A stretch of 64,000 nucleotides of DNA from Apostichopus japonicus (Eukaryota > Echinodermata > Holothuroidea > Aspidochirotida > Stichopodidae). The first letter of the stretch is position 1. The number at the start of each line of letters is the position of its first letter. Of the stretch, positions 23,701 to 30,325 are shown piece by piece. Position numbers and translations under genes: made by a program. The notes under the pieces were generated by a model, which saw only the letters and a program-made list of their open reading frames with translations, did not search any database and was not told the DNA's origin. The stretch lies in contig NC_092573.1 of NCBI RefSeq assembly GCF_037975245.1, positions 10,604,501-10,668,500 on the forward strand, written 5' to 3'.

Positions 23701-25520
23701 ACAATGAACCTACAGTAATATTTAGATGCCAAGGAATCTCAAAACCTCTTGGTTTTCTTGTTACTTGTTTTTTTTATGTTGTCTTAGGGAGAAACGAGCA
23801 TCACTGCACGAGCATAGAAAGCTGTTGTTCTCTCTTAAAGTAATTTCAATTTTTGTTTTGTTTTTATGTCGTCTTAGGCAGAAACAGGCATCACTGCATG
23901 AGCATAGAAAGCTATTGTCCTCTCTTAAAGTAATTTCAATGTGTGTTTTGTTTTTATGCCATCTTAGGCAGAAACGGGCATCACTGCATGAGCAAAGAAA
24001 GCCTCCGCCCGGCAGACCAAAGCCTAAACCAAAGCCTGCACTGCCGAGATGCAAAGCCATCTATGACTACGATGCACAGGACACAGACGAGCTGTCATTC
24101 ATCGTCGGAGATGTTATCGATATCATTTTGGAGGGTAAGTCTTTTTGCAAATTCATTCTTCCATCATCGACAGGATTATTTTTAGACGATGTCAGGTTTA
24201 TAAACACTTTGTCAACAATTTAGGTAGTGATGTCCAGTTAATGGATACGTGCTCTTTGAAATGTTAAGTCCTGCACGTGAAATCACGATGCACGTCAACC
24301 AGTAGTTTCTTACCTTACATAGGTCAGCATCCTTCAGAGGAGAGATCCTCATTACATATGTACATTTAGCCCCAGAGTTGAATAGACACAGCCACGAAAC
24401 GTACAAGAGTTTGTGACGCAATACCCTATGACAACCACAGGCTGCCGCTGTTGTCCGAGAACAATAACAGTGTTAGCCTGATCGTGGACTTGCGGTTTCC
24501 GGTTTCAAACCGACAGTAACATACTTAGTGGCTTAAGAGATGTGTGCATTCAAGCAAGACTGGTTATCTGTGCTTATAATCACACAGTAGCAGTTAGATT
24601 TTCTAGCTTTATCTAACGGATTAATCAGATACAGACATGATTCACCACTTCCACGAACTTATTGCAGCATTCAATGTACCATTTACAGACACTCGAAAGT
24701 ATTGTATACTGTCATAATGTCTGGTGCAATTTTGGAGAACAAATGAACAGCTGGTGGGTGGGTGGGGGGGGGGAGCATGGATAGGCGTGACAAGGTCCCT
24801 CCTCAGAGTCGTGAAAACTTCCAAAAGTGACTCTTTTCACAAATTCAGAAGTGCCTTTAATGTAAATTATTTGTAAATGGAGAGTATCCTCCTCCTTCCA
24901 GATTTGTAATTTAAGTGTCCTTGTGTTATTTAAAGTGTCCTTTTGTTGAGAAATTAAGGAAAATGTAAAAAGACAGTGTCCTTTTCAGTGTTTTTGCTGA
25001 AACAAAACTTAGAAAAAATTAGTCATTGTAAAGTGTTGTTTGTTGAAAAACAAATTCAGATACTGTAATATGTGGTACCGAGTTTACAGAGCTGTCCATG
25101 TTTGTCAGGGTATTCTGAGGTGAATTTGTTTGTTTGTCTCCAAACATCCAAGTCACATGGTCCCGCTGCCCAGAGAGAAGTTTCTGAGATTCTCATCCTT
25201 GCCCCTCCTCCCTTCCATTGCCTCTTTGATGATTGTGAAAAGAAGGTTCTTAGGTCACTTGATACCTTTCCTTGAAAGTCTGTCCCAGCAAGCCCATTTT
25301 TTGTTTTTTTATTGTCATCTTTAATGAGGGTAGTCCTGCTCAGTGCAGAAGCACTGCTTTCCAGAGGAACCCTCAAGCCCTCTTTCTGAGCTTCTCCCTA
25401 CAAGGTCATCTACTACGTGCTTTACTCTGATTTCTATTTCCAGATCCGTCCGGGTGGTGGCGTGGCAGGCTTCGAGGACGAGAGGGGGTCTTCCCGAATA
25501 ACTACATACAGAAGACTTAA
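5669..25520 (+). CDS. MYO1E/MYO1F-like: Long-tailed class I myosin (MYO1E/MYO1F type), 20 exons, 5' end outside window
   Basis: Actin-based motor that links the plasma membrane to actin, known in this family to act in endocytosis, cell adhesion and cortical tension. Twenty exons with GT-AG borders join in one frame to give 878 residues plus a TAA stop. Vertebrate members are about 1,100 residues, so roughly 230 N-terminal residues, including the P-loop and switch I, lie upstream. Order in the visible protein: motor (1-~460) with switch II core LDIYGFE in the exon at 7561 and the HYAGKVSY segment; one IQ motif (~475-490); TH1 basic lipid-binding tail (~497-700); TH2 Gly/Pro/Gln/Arg-rich linker (~702-815); SH3 (~820-878) with [20 protein letters not shown] and FPNNY. 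The TEDS-rule position, 16 residues before DALAK, is Glu (codon 6886-6888), so motor activity should not need head phosphorylation. MYO1E and MYO1F cannot be separated here; an invertebrate probably has one pro-orthologue. The promoter is not in the window. Confidence 0.97.
6401..6533 (+). CDS. Myosin-I exon b (motor)
   Basis: Visible residues 36-79 plus one base of codon 80. It follows a C-rich pyrimidine tract and encodes [12 protein letters not shown], a conserved motor helix. Donor is gtgagt. Confidence 0.95.
6788..6984 (+). CDS. Myosin-I exon c (motor, TEDS site)
   Basis: Visible residues 80-145. It encodes [23 protein letters not shown] and TRDALAKAL. The TEDS-rule residue is Glu in KSEAV. 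The acceptor is short on pyrimidines (gaaatag), but reading frame and family alignment fix it. Donor is gtaagt. Confidence 0.95.
7100..7270 (+). repeat. 73-bp tandem repeat carrying DR1-like nuclear receptor sites
   Basis: In the intron 6985-7560. TGACCCTTGACCT occurs at 7106-7118, 7179-7191 and 7252-7264, exactly 73 bp apart, within diverged repeats. Its reverse complement is AGGTCA-A-GGGTCA, two nuclear-receptor half sites as a direct repeat with 1-bp spacing. Degenerate further copies follow to about 7440. Confidence 0.8.
7561..7728 (+). CDS. Myosin-I exon d (switch II and relay helix)
   Basis: Visible residues 146-201, exactly 56 codons. It carries [11 protein letters not shown] (switch II) followed by [17 protein letters not shown] (relay helix), the most conserved part of any myosin motor. 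Acceptor is atccaag; donor is gtttgt. Confidence 0.97.
8992..9075 (+). CDS. Myosin-I exon e (motor, relay loop)
   Basis: Visible residues 202-229, 28 codons. It encodes [19 protein letters not shown], directly continuing the relay helix. Acceptor is cacacag; donor is gtaagt. Confidence 0.95.
9150..9660 (+). repeat. Diverged ~300-bp tandem duplication in intron
   Basis: The block with attgcaggggtaa, a 'gcccaaagcattacagt' phrase and 'tatcaaatt...tcaaaattctg' recurs about 300 bp later (near 9165 and 9465), with many substitutions. Intron 9076-11660; no coding potential seen. Confidence 0.6.
10256..10515 (+). repeat. 29-bp minisatellite, about nine units
   Basis: Units of about 29 bp of the form caactccccttcaatggct plus aagtgaaga are repeated head to tail, alternating between 'ttcaatggct' and 'tagaatggct' variants. 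The repeats have no unique spacers between them. Located in the intron 9076-11660. Confidence 0.9.
11661..11828 (+). CDS. Myosin-I exon f (lower 50K)
   Basis: Visible residues 230-285, 56 codons. It contains [16 protein letters not shown] and [12 protein letters not shown]. It is preceded by a long T tract ending in ttttag. The intron before it (9076-11660) is the longest one fully inside the window, at about 2.6 kb. Confidence 0.95.
11970..12025 (+). repeat. Dispersed repeat end with 'gacgtttcgatcc...cttcttcagaggct'
   Basis: The motif gacgtttcgatcctaacagg followed by atcttcttcagaggctga is a phrase common at the ends of dispersed retroelement-like repeats in animal genomes (recognised by form, family not assigned). 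A related, inverted copy lies at 17260-17365. Confidence 0.5.
12398..12480 (+). repeat. Two-copy ~39-bp direct repeat in intron
   Basis: The phrase catcttcaacattaacaacc plus ccaggttttggtg occurs twice in immediate succession, differing at one base at its end (gcggat/gtggat). Followed by a G-rich ggggttgggggtgggggtgg run. Confidence 0.85.
12599..12684 (+). CDS. Myosin-I exon g (lower 50K)
   Basis: Visible residues 286-313 plus two bases of codon 314. It encodes [17 protein letters not shown] and [10 protein letters not shown]. The exon itself begins GTGAGT, a donor-like string, but the preceding ctacag and the frame make it the exon start. Donor is gtgagt. Confidence 0.94.
13560..13850 (+). 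repeat. CA-rich low-complexity stretch
   Basis: Intron DNA dominated by irregular repeats of 'accaaacc', 'acaccaa' and 'cccaaacc'. Strand-asymmetric, with few G or T. No other content recognised. Confidence 0.6.
13988..14069 (+). CDS. Myosin-I exon h (loop 2 region)
   Basis: Visible residues 314-341. It encodes a short segment ending [12 protein letters not shown], the Lys-rich actin-binding loop 2 followed by the TAG motif typical of class I myosins. Acceptor is tttttag; donor is gtaaga. Confidence 0.94.
14701..14807 (+). CDS. Myosin-I exon i (SH1-helix approach)
   Basis: Visible residues 342-376 plus two bases. It encodes [20 protein letters not shown], the near-invariant myosin segment before the converter. 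Acceptor is tttcag; donor is gttggt. Confidence 0.96.
15313..15411 (+). CDS. Myosin-I exon j (SH1/SH2 helices)
   Basis: Visible residues 377-409. It encodes [20 protein letters not shown], the SH1-SH2 region. It enters and leaves in the same split-codon phase. Acceptor is tttacag; donor is gtaaat. Confidence 0.95.
16047..16191 (+). CDS. Myosin-I exon k (converter)
   Basis: Visible residues 410-458. It starts [13 protein letters not shown] and ends [14 protein letters not shown], the converter domain up to the lever arm. Acceptor is cttgatag; donor is gtgagt. Confidence 0.95.
16230..16555 (+). repeat. Two tandem copies of a ~160-bp intronic segment
   Basis: 'aagtagatgcataatgg...' through 'tctgcttcactctgcattt' occurs twice in a row (from about 16246 and 16411) with only a few changes, each preceded by a short TA-rich run. 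It lies between the converter and IQ exons. Confidence 0.88.
16579..16693 (+). CDS. Myosin-I exon l (lever arm, IQ motif)
   Basis: Visible residues 459-496 plus one base. It encodes [12 protein letters not shown] and a single calmodulin-binding IQ motif, [15 protein letters not shown]. One IQ is the expected number for the MYO1E/F group. Confidence 0.95.
16738..16976 (+). mobile_element. tRNA-derived SINE, family copy 1
   Basis: Begins with a tRNA-like head (A-box-like ttagctcagtggttaatgcc, degenerate B box near 16788), followed by the family body 'gactttggtcagcttgcgg' and 'ttcgcgagttcctgcttcca'. The same element is seen reversed at 19683-19918 and best preserved at 54039-54285. In intron 16694-17549. 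Confidence 0.8.
17209..17365 (+). repeat. Inverted copies of the 'cttcttcagaggct' repeat motif
   Basis: Contains gcttcttcagaggctaactg and, about 50 bp later, cagcctctgaagaagattct followed by ccaggatcg; together an imperfect inverted pair related to the element near 11970. Intron 16694-17549. Confidence 0.5.
17550..17719 (+). CDS. Myosin-I exon m (start of TH1 tail)
   Basis: Visible residues 497-553. It begins [20 protein letters not shown], the highly basic start of the TH1 domain that binds acidic phospholipids in this family, and continues through [10 protein letters not shown] to KYDRRFK. Confidence 0.95.
18329..18474 (+). CDS. Myosin-I exon n (TH1)
   Basis: Visible residues 554-601 plus two bases. 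It encodes [20 protein letters not shown] and [14 protein letters not shown], the PH-like beta-strand part of TH1. Confidence 0.94.
19147..19296 (+). CDS. Myosin-I exon o (TH1)
   Basis: Visible residues 602-651 plus two bases. It encodes [10 protein letters not shown] and [15 protein letters not shown], the C-terminal helix side of TH1. It sits after a tttttttccc tract. Confidence 0.95.
19683..19918 (-). mobile_element. tRNA-derived SINE, family copy 2 (reverse)
   Basis: Reverse-complement copy of the SINE at 16738: body gcaggaactcgc...caagctgaccgaagccagtc, tRNA-like head at the right end (ccggcgtttaccactgagct reads as the A box on the minus strand). A short (gtat)n run at its left end is the 3' tail. 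In intron 19297-20317. Confidence 0.82.
20318..20466 (+). CDS. Myosin-I exon p (end of TH1)
   Basis: Visible residues 652-701 plus one base. It encodes [20 protein letters not shown] and VGPGL, closing the TH1 domain. The Trp-Gly-rich turn GWGGGGN is also present. Confidence 0.94.
20830..20973 (+). CDS. Myosin-I exon q (TH2, Gly/Pro/Gln-rich)
   Basis: Visible residues 702-749 plus one base. Low-complexity coding ([11 protein letters not shown]..., [10 protein letters not shown]) characteristic of the TH2 linker, which can bind actin in other long-tailed class I myosins. This sequence varies quickly between species, so support comes from frame continuity and flanking splice sites. Confidence 0.88.
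21638..21782 (+). CDS. Myosin-I exon r (TH2, Arg/Asn/Ser-rich)
   Basis: Visible residues 750-797 plus two bases. It encodes [20 protein letters not shown] and [12 protein letters not shown]; the last part matches the short conserved motif (DFMxVPxxG) before the SH3 of MYO1E/F proteins. The RRNS pairs are possible basophilic kinase sites (inference). Confidence 0.9.
22081..22265 (+). repeat. Two-copy ~110-bp repeat
   Basis: 'cctgatagtccaattagaga' through 'taacatgtaggctatt' appears at about 22083 and 22190. It lies in the intron 21783-23967 just upstream of the exon-edge array. Confidence 0.85.
22694..22935 (+). repeat. Exon-edge tandem array, copies 1-3 (decayed)
   Basis: Three copies of a unit made of a pyrimidine tract, gtcttag acceptor and ~37 bases like the start of the SH3-bearing myosin exon; exon-like starts at 22694, 22781 and 22875. 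Copy 1 has lost the reading of the original; copy 3 meets a TAG soon after its start (agctatag). Spacing 87 and 94 bp shows indels. Confidence 0.85.
22940..23738 (+). mobile_element. ~800-bp insertion with short inverted ends splitting the exon-edge array
   Basis: Starts gattccttggcggtagcc and ends with the inverse gccaaggaatc, an 11-bp terminal inverted match. Inside, a ~155-bp segment (agcttgaaattaggttttct...) is repeated directly at 23017 and 23322, and a tRNA-like stretch lies at 23482-23545. No transposase coding, so it is a non-autonomous element of unknown class. About 20 extra bases before the array resumes leave the right boundary uncertain. Confidence 0.65.
23482..23545 (-). mobile_element. 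tRNA-like SINE fragment inside the insertion
   Basis: On the minus strand it has a B-box-like GGTTCGACTCC followed by tggccgggtcat, matching the head of the SINE relic at 57338-57415. Confidence 0.55.
23760..23967 (+). repeat. Exon-edge tandem array, copies 4 and 5 (intact acceptors)
   Basis: Exon-like starts at 23788 and 23878, each exactly 90 bp before the next, the last being the true exon start 23968. Each has a T-rich tract and cttag acceptor, then codes [10 protein letters not shown]-like residues, and remains open in frame into the SH3 exon. A possible donor (AAA|gtaatt) follows each copy. Confidence 0.85.
23968..24134 (+). CDS. Myosin-I exon s (Pro-rich linker and first half of SH3)
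   Basis: Visible residues 798-853 plus one base. It encodes [20 protein letters not shown] and then the SH3 start [15 protein letters not shown]. The exon's first ~37 bases and its acceptor are the last of six tandem copies (see 22694-23967), so upstream acceptors at 23788 and 23878 could lengthen it in frame by 180 or 90 bases. Confidence 0.94.
25444..25520 (+). CDS. Myosin-I last exon t (second half of SH3, stop)
   Basis: Visible residues 854-878 and the TAA stop at 25518-25520. It encodes [12 protein letters not shown] and [11 protein letters not shown], the Trp pair and the ALYDY-partner PNNY of the SH3 ligand groove. The acceptor is tttccag. Confidence 0.96.
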
Positions 25521-26330
25521 TTGAATGGAGGGAGCTTGGACCGGATATTACTATAGCAATATTTATATCTTTTCTATTTACAACATTTTCACCCTCGGTT
25601 TCGGAAAGATTAACCTGCAGTTAGACCGTGCGCTTGGACGTGGATTCTTGTCACCGTTGACACAGATACGATATTATGGAGATGAGGTCAAAGGTCACTG
25701 AAGATATGTACCTCAGAAGAAGATGTGTACCTCTTGAATAGTTCAGCTTTTCACAAATGAATATATGGTCTGGAAAAAAAAAAAATCCATAAATTTTCTT
25801 GATATTTTTTATGTAGGGATTAGTTGTTTTTTGTGAATATCTGTTTTTTGATAGAATTTATTATAAAGTAACAGAGTGATTGTTGAAATCATAGGTTGGC
25901 CTTTGGTAATGTGCCTTAAGAATGATGGCTTTCATCTATCATAGTTTAAATCATGCAAACGTTAATTTTCCAAATTTGATTTTGTGCTTTAAACGAGATA
26001 CTAGCTTGTAGTCTCGTCTTTTGTCTTGCCAATGAAACTGTTGTGATTTTGAAAATGTCAATTCCTGGTTTTTCATCGGTGGAATGAAAAACATTCAAGA
26101 TAACAGCCAAAGCACTATATTTTTGTGACAGTAATTTATGCACCCTCTGACTGTTAAATTGATCTCTTTAAATTTGTAGACATTTACTCCCCTTGAAACT
26201 TTCACCATTTTCTGCCTGAAAACGTTTGACAACTGATTATCGCTGGTGAGACTAACGTCTTGTCTCCTTTGCCGTTAGGTTAGACTAAAACGTGAAACTC
26301 TTTTTGTCTTCTGCTTAGAGAGATTTTTCC

Positions 26331-26745
26331 TAATTGAAAAGTTTAATTCTCTCGGAGACTACCTATCGTCTTTTGCATATAGACATTTGTCTAATTGAAA
26401 TCCTTTGTTCTCGTGGACTCTTTCATGTATTGTCTTTTGCGTAGACATTTGTCTAATTGAAATCTTTTGTTCTCGTGTAGACTTTCATCTGTTGTCTTTA
26501 GCTTGTAGACATTTGTCTAATTGAAATCCTTTGTTCTCCTCGACACTTTCATCTATTGTCTTTTGCGTTTGGACAATTTGTCTAATTGAAATCTTTAGTC
26601 CTCTGTGGAGACTTTCAATAGACAAGTTTTGTCTCATTGAAATCTTTTGTTCTCGTGGACACTTTCATCTATTGTCTTTTGTGTATAGACGTTTGTCTTA
26701 TTGAAGACATTTGTTCTCTGGCAGACATATGTGTGCTGTCTTTTC
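26331..26745 (+). repeat. ~60-bp tandem repeat, about seven units
   Basis: Units read roughly aattgaaatcctttgttctc, a 'gactttcat' segment, 'attgtcttttgcgt' and 'agacatttgtct'. Length varies from about 50 to 65 bp. Lies inside the presumed 3' UTR. Confidence 0.88.
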
Positions 26746-26850
26746 CCTTTTTACATTTTACTAATTATTTTTCTATCATTTCGTCCTTTATATAAAAACT
26801 GAAAACTGTTCTAACTTGGGACTTTTGTCTTCTTCCCTAACATGAATGTT

Positions 26851-27288
26851 AGTCTCCTTTGGGATGTTGTCAGTTGTCTTCAGCCTTTTCTATCCTCTCT
26901 TGAGGCATCTGATCCTCCTAAAGTCTTCCCATTTTAGTCTCCTTTGGGAGGATGTTGTAAGTTGTCTTTAGCCTTTTCTATCCTCTCTTGAGGCATCTGA
27001 TCCTCCTAAAGTCTTCCCATTTTAGTCTCCTTTGGGAGGATGTTGTAAGTTGTCTTTAGCCTTTTCTATCCTCTCTTGAGGCATCTGATCCTCCTAAAGT
27101 CTTCCCATTTTAGTCTCCTTTGGGAGGATGTTGTAAGTTGTCTTTAGCCTTTTCTATCCTCTCTTGAGGCATCTGATCCTCCTAAAGTCTTCCCATTTTA
27201 GTCTCCTTTGGGAGGATGTTGTAAGTTGTCTTTAGCCTTTTCTATTCTCTCTTGAGGAAATCTGATGCTCTTAAAGTCTTCTCATTTG
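26851..27288 (+). repeat. 88-bp tandem repeat, five nearly identical units
   Basis: Starts of 'agtctcctttggg' at 26851, 26936, 27024, 27112 and 27200 give spacings of 85, 88, 88 and 88. The central units look identical, so expansion is recent. The unit is pyrimidine-rich and contains 'gttgtctttagcc'. Lies in the presumed 3' UTR. Confidence 0.93.
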
Positions 27289-28164
27289 TCTTTGGCTTCT
27301 TTCCAGTTTCTTTTCTTTTTCTCCTTTCTTTTGTTTTGCTTTTAGCCCCATGATTCTTTTTCATATGGTTTTTATTTTTTTGTGGTTACTGAATTACCCT
27401 AACTCTACTTTGTTATTTCAATATCCATAATTTTGGTTTCATTTTTTGTTTTAAATATACACTGAACATTCTTTGTCTTTCAACAAAAGTTTTCGGTCAG
27501 GGATGCACTGAAATGTTTGAATGAAACATAAATTCCTTTGTGCGCTGCTATTAAGTAAAAAATGGTCTTTCAGCAAGTTTTGAGCAAGTTACCTGTTTGT
27601 AATGATTTCTTGAAGAGTATTTTTTTACTAAAAATATAACAAATATCTTGATGATCTTTATGAAATTGTCTTAATGAAACGTCTGTTGATCGGAAGCTTA
27701 AATATTTAAACCAAGTTACGAGATTTCTACAACAGAAAGAAAATAGATGCATTTGCTCAGGTGACTTTTGAGACCTGGCAAGTAAGCTATTTTTGAGACA
27801 CTGAGCTTCTGAAACTGTGAGATGTTTTCCACTTTCAATGGGAAAATATTTACTTTCAGCTGTTGTTTACTTTCAGCTCACAATATGAGAGAGTTGAGTG
27901 AGTTACATGTTCCAAATCTTGCAAAAATGTTTTCGAATTATGTCTGTTCCTTCAACACAATTCTTGACAATTGTCAAACCTTATTTTAAAGTTCAGTTAC
28001 CTGACACACTATCTCCCTCCATCCCCCCACCACCCCCATCCACCTCCCCACACACCTCTTCATGTTTGTGTTCATTAACATTGTTTTTCTGTATGTCTTT
28101 TCTTTGTTTGGGAGTCTGTTTCTTCTAAAACTGTTCTTCAAACGGCAAGACCCAATCTATTGTA

Positions 28165-28178
28165 AATAAACAAATAAA
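28165..28178 (+). promoter_or_regulatory. Candidate poly(A) signals of the myosin gene
   Basis: Two overlapping-range AATAAA hexamers (28165-28170 and 28173-28178), the first on this strand after the stop codon. Confidence 0.5.
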
Positions 28179-28190
28179 ATGACAACTTCA

Positions 28191-29998
28191 GTGGTATTTG
28201 GAAATAGGGATTACAAAAAGAACTCTTGAAGTGAAAGATAATCAAGTTTGTTCCTCTTTAAAATTTCAAAATGTATTTTAAGATGCTATAAATTTCTCTT
28301 TTTTTTTTGGTTTGTGTAAATAGTCTATAGTAGATATCTTGTGCAATTGAAACAAAATTAATTGTATTATGCATGACAATATTTTAGTTAAAGGTGCGAA
28401 TTTTGGAGCGGGGGGAAAATAATGAGCACCAGAGCTGGGATATATGTGGGTTGTCTGTTGTGGCTAAAATTTAATGACTATTATTGTTTGTAGAAAATAT
28501 GAAATTTTGTTCCTTCAAAATAAAAAAATAGTTTTATTATATATTTTATTTCCATATGGGAGGAAGAGGTGTTTAAATGTTTAATCGAGATATAAGAGTT
28601 ATAATTTTGCACTTGGGTCGTGCATTTTTGGCATTAGTTTTATTAAATATACTGAGAATTGGTTTAAAAAAACCTCTGCAATTAATGACATGTTTTAATT
28701 AGCAGGAAATTAAGTAAGTAATAAAGAATAATTTTCACCAGAGACACCATGTAGTTTATCGTATGTTAGACTTCCGTCACATGAATGAATACGGGCTGAT
28801 TGAAATACAAAAAAAAAGAAGAAAAAAAGGAAGAAATGCCTCATTATTTTTCAAATGTAGTTTGAACAAGATAAGCCAAAGAAAGTGTGTTGTAATGAGA
28901 TTATAGAAAAGGGCAAAATTTTTGTTCAGATTTCACTGCAAAATGCTGCGTTAGATATTTATATATATCCTATATTGTAATAGGTATTTGCAATGCAAAT
29001 GTAATCTGTGAAGGTTTTAACCAAATGCTGTATGCAGTAGAATATTAACCCGGAGTATTTTAAATTGTGTTATTATTTACATAAAATTATGAAAAATTGG
29101 TGAGATCGTTAAGATTGGTGGTTATAATAATTAAAGTATATTTGACCTTTTTACGCAAAATTGTTACATTTACACGGTTTCGGAAATATTTTCATATCAT
29201 CGTTTTGATGTACTCACACATCGTTGAACATATACATATTTGAGAATTACACATGTGGTCGAATTATTCGTTTGGTAACTTTTTTGGGTAATGCTTTTTT
29301 TTTGTGGAAATACTGTTGTAATATCAGATGACCAAAAAAAGTTCATTGTTCTGAAACTAAAAATTCCTGACTTTCAGGATTAATTGATATTTTTTCATGA
29401 AAATTACTTAAATTCCCTTGAAATTGTTTTTCTAATGTGACAAAGCTGTAGATATTTTGTGGTTTATCAATGGCTGATTTGGTAGTACTTTTTGGTAGTA
29501 ATTTTTAGAGAGAAAGATTGTTTATGGTCTAATTAGGCTTCATTGATTTCTGTCAGTTTTTGTGTCTCATTTTGTTTGTATTAACCAAGTTCTTTTAATG
29601 CTGTAGTTCATATGTTCAGAAAAGTTGCTTGTAAAGTTTGTAAATGCAATCATGAAATTCATTAGATCTGAAGATTGGTGTTAAAGAACTATTAAATATG
29701 TTAATTCAAAATTTGGAGAATTTGATTCCATTTTGAACTGAAGAATCATCACAGGAATGCCTGGGAATGGTCATTGTATCAGGACAGAGTGTTGAGATGG
29801 TTGATCCTGGCCGATAGTTGGAGGGGCATAAACGATAACAGAATGATGACTGACAATAAAGGAGGGAGCCAAAAATTGGAGGGAGGGGGAACCAACAGTT
29901 TAAGGAGGGGCAGAGTACCCATTTCCTGTAATTTGTAAAAGTTTTTGTACACATGACTGTGGCAAAGATGGTGTACACAGTAGTTTGCACTGGACATG
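28191..29998. other. Non-coding AT-rich stretch
   Basis: No exon-like coding, transposon ends or tandem arrays recognised. Contains a further AATAAA near 28520 that could serve as an alternative myosin poly(A) site. Confidence 0.5.
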
Positions 29999-30325
29999 GT
30001 GGTGGTGGTCAAACCACCCTATGCCCCATCTTGACCATGTGCCTGGGTGGTGGCCCAGCCCGACCATGTGCCCCAGCCCGACCATGTGCCTGGGTGGTGG
30101 TCCAGCCTCCCTGTGCCCCGGCCCGACCTTGTTCCTGGGTGGTGGTCCAGCCTCCCTGTGCCCCAGCCCGACCATGTGCCTGGGTGGTGGTCCAACCACC
30201 CTGTGCCCCAGCCCGACCATGTGCCTGGGTGGTGGTCCAGCCTCCCTGTGCCCCAGCCGCACCATGTGCCTGGGTGGTGGTCCAGCCTCCCTATGCCCCA
30301 GCCTGACCATGTGCCTGGGTTGATG
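29999..30325 (+). repeat. 45-bp GC-rich minisatellite, about seven units
   Basis: Unit tgggtggtggtccagcctcc followed by ctgtgccccagcccgaccat and gtgcc, 45 bp. Because 45 is divisible by three and the unit has no stops, several frames on both strands stay open; this is not evidence for a gene. Base composition contrasts sharply with the AT-rich flanks. Confidence 0.92.

Larger units (their letters stand above)
25521..28190 (+). other. Probable long 3' UTR of the myosin gene
   Basis: From the stop codon to the first AATAAA seen on this strand (28165-28170, with a second at 28173-28178). It contains a genomic A-run near 25772 and two pyrimidine-rich tandem arrays. Extent is inferred from the poly(A) signal only. 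Confidence 0.55.

Noticed and set aside
23761-24060. Minus-strand frame with repeated Cys-Ser-Cys-Ser-Asp motifs
   Set aside because: Antisense of the exon-edge array and of the real SH3 exon; the plus-strand gene explains it.
25765-25785. A-run shortly after the myosin stop codon as a poly(A) addition site
   Set aside because: Genomic A tract without a preceding AATAAA; more likely an internal-priming site.
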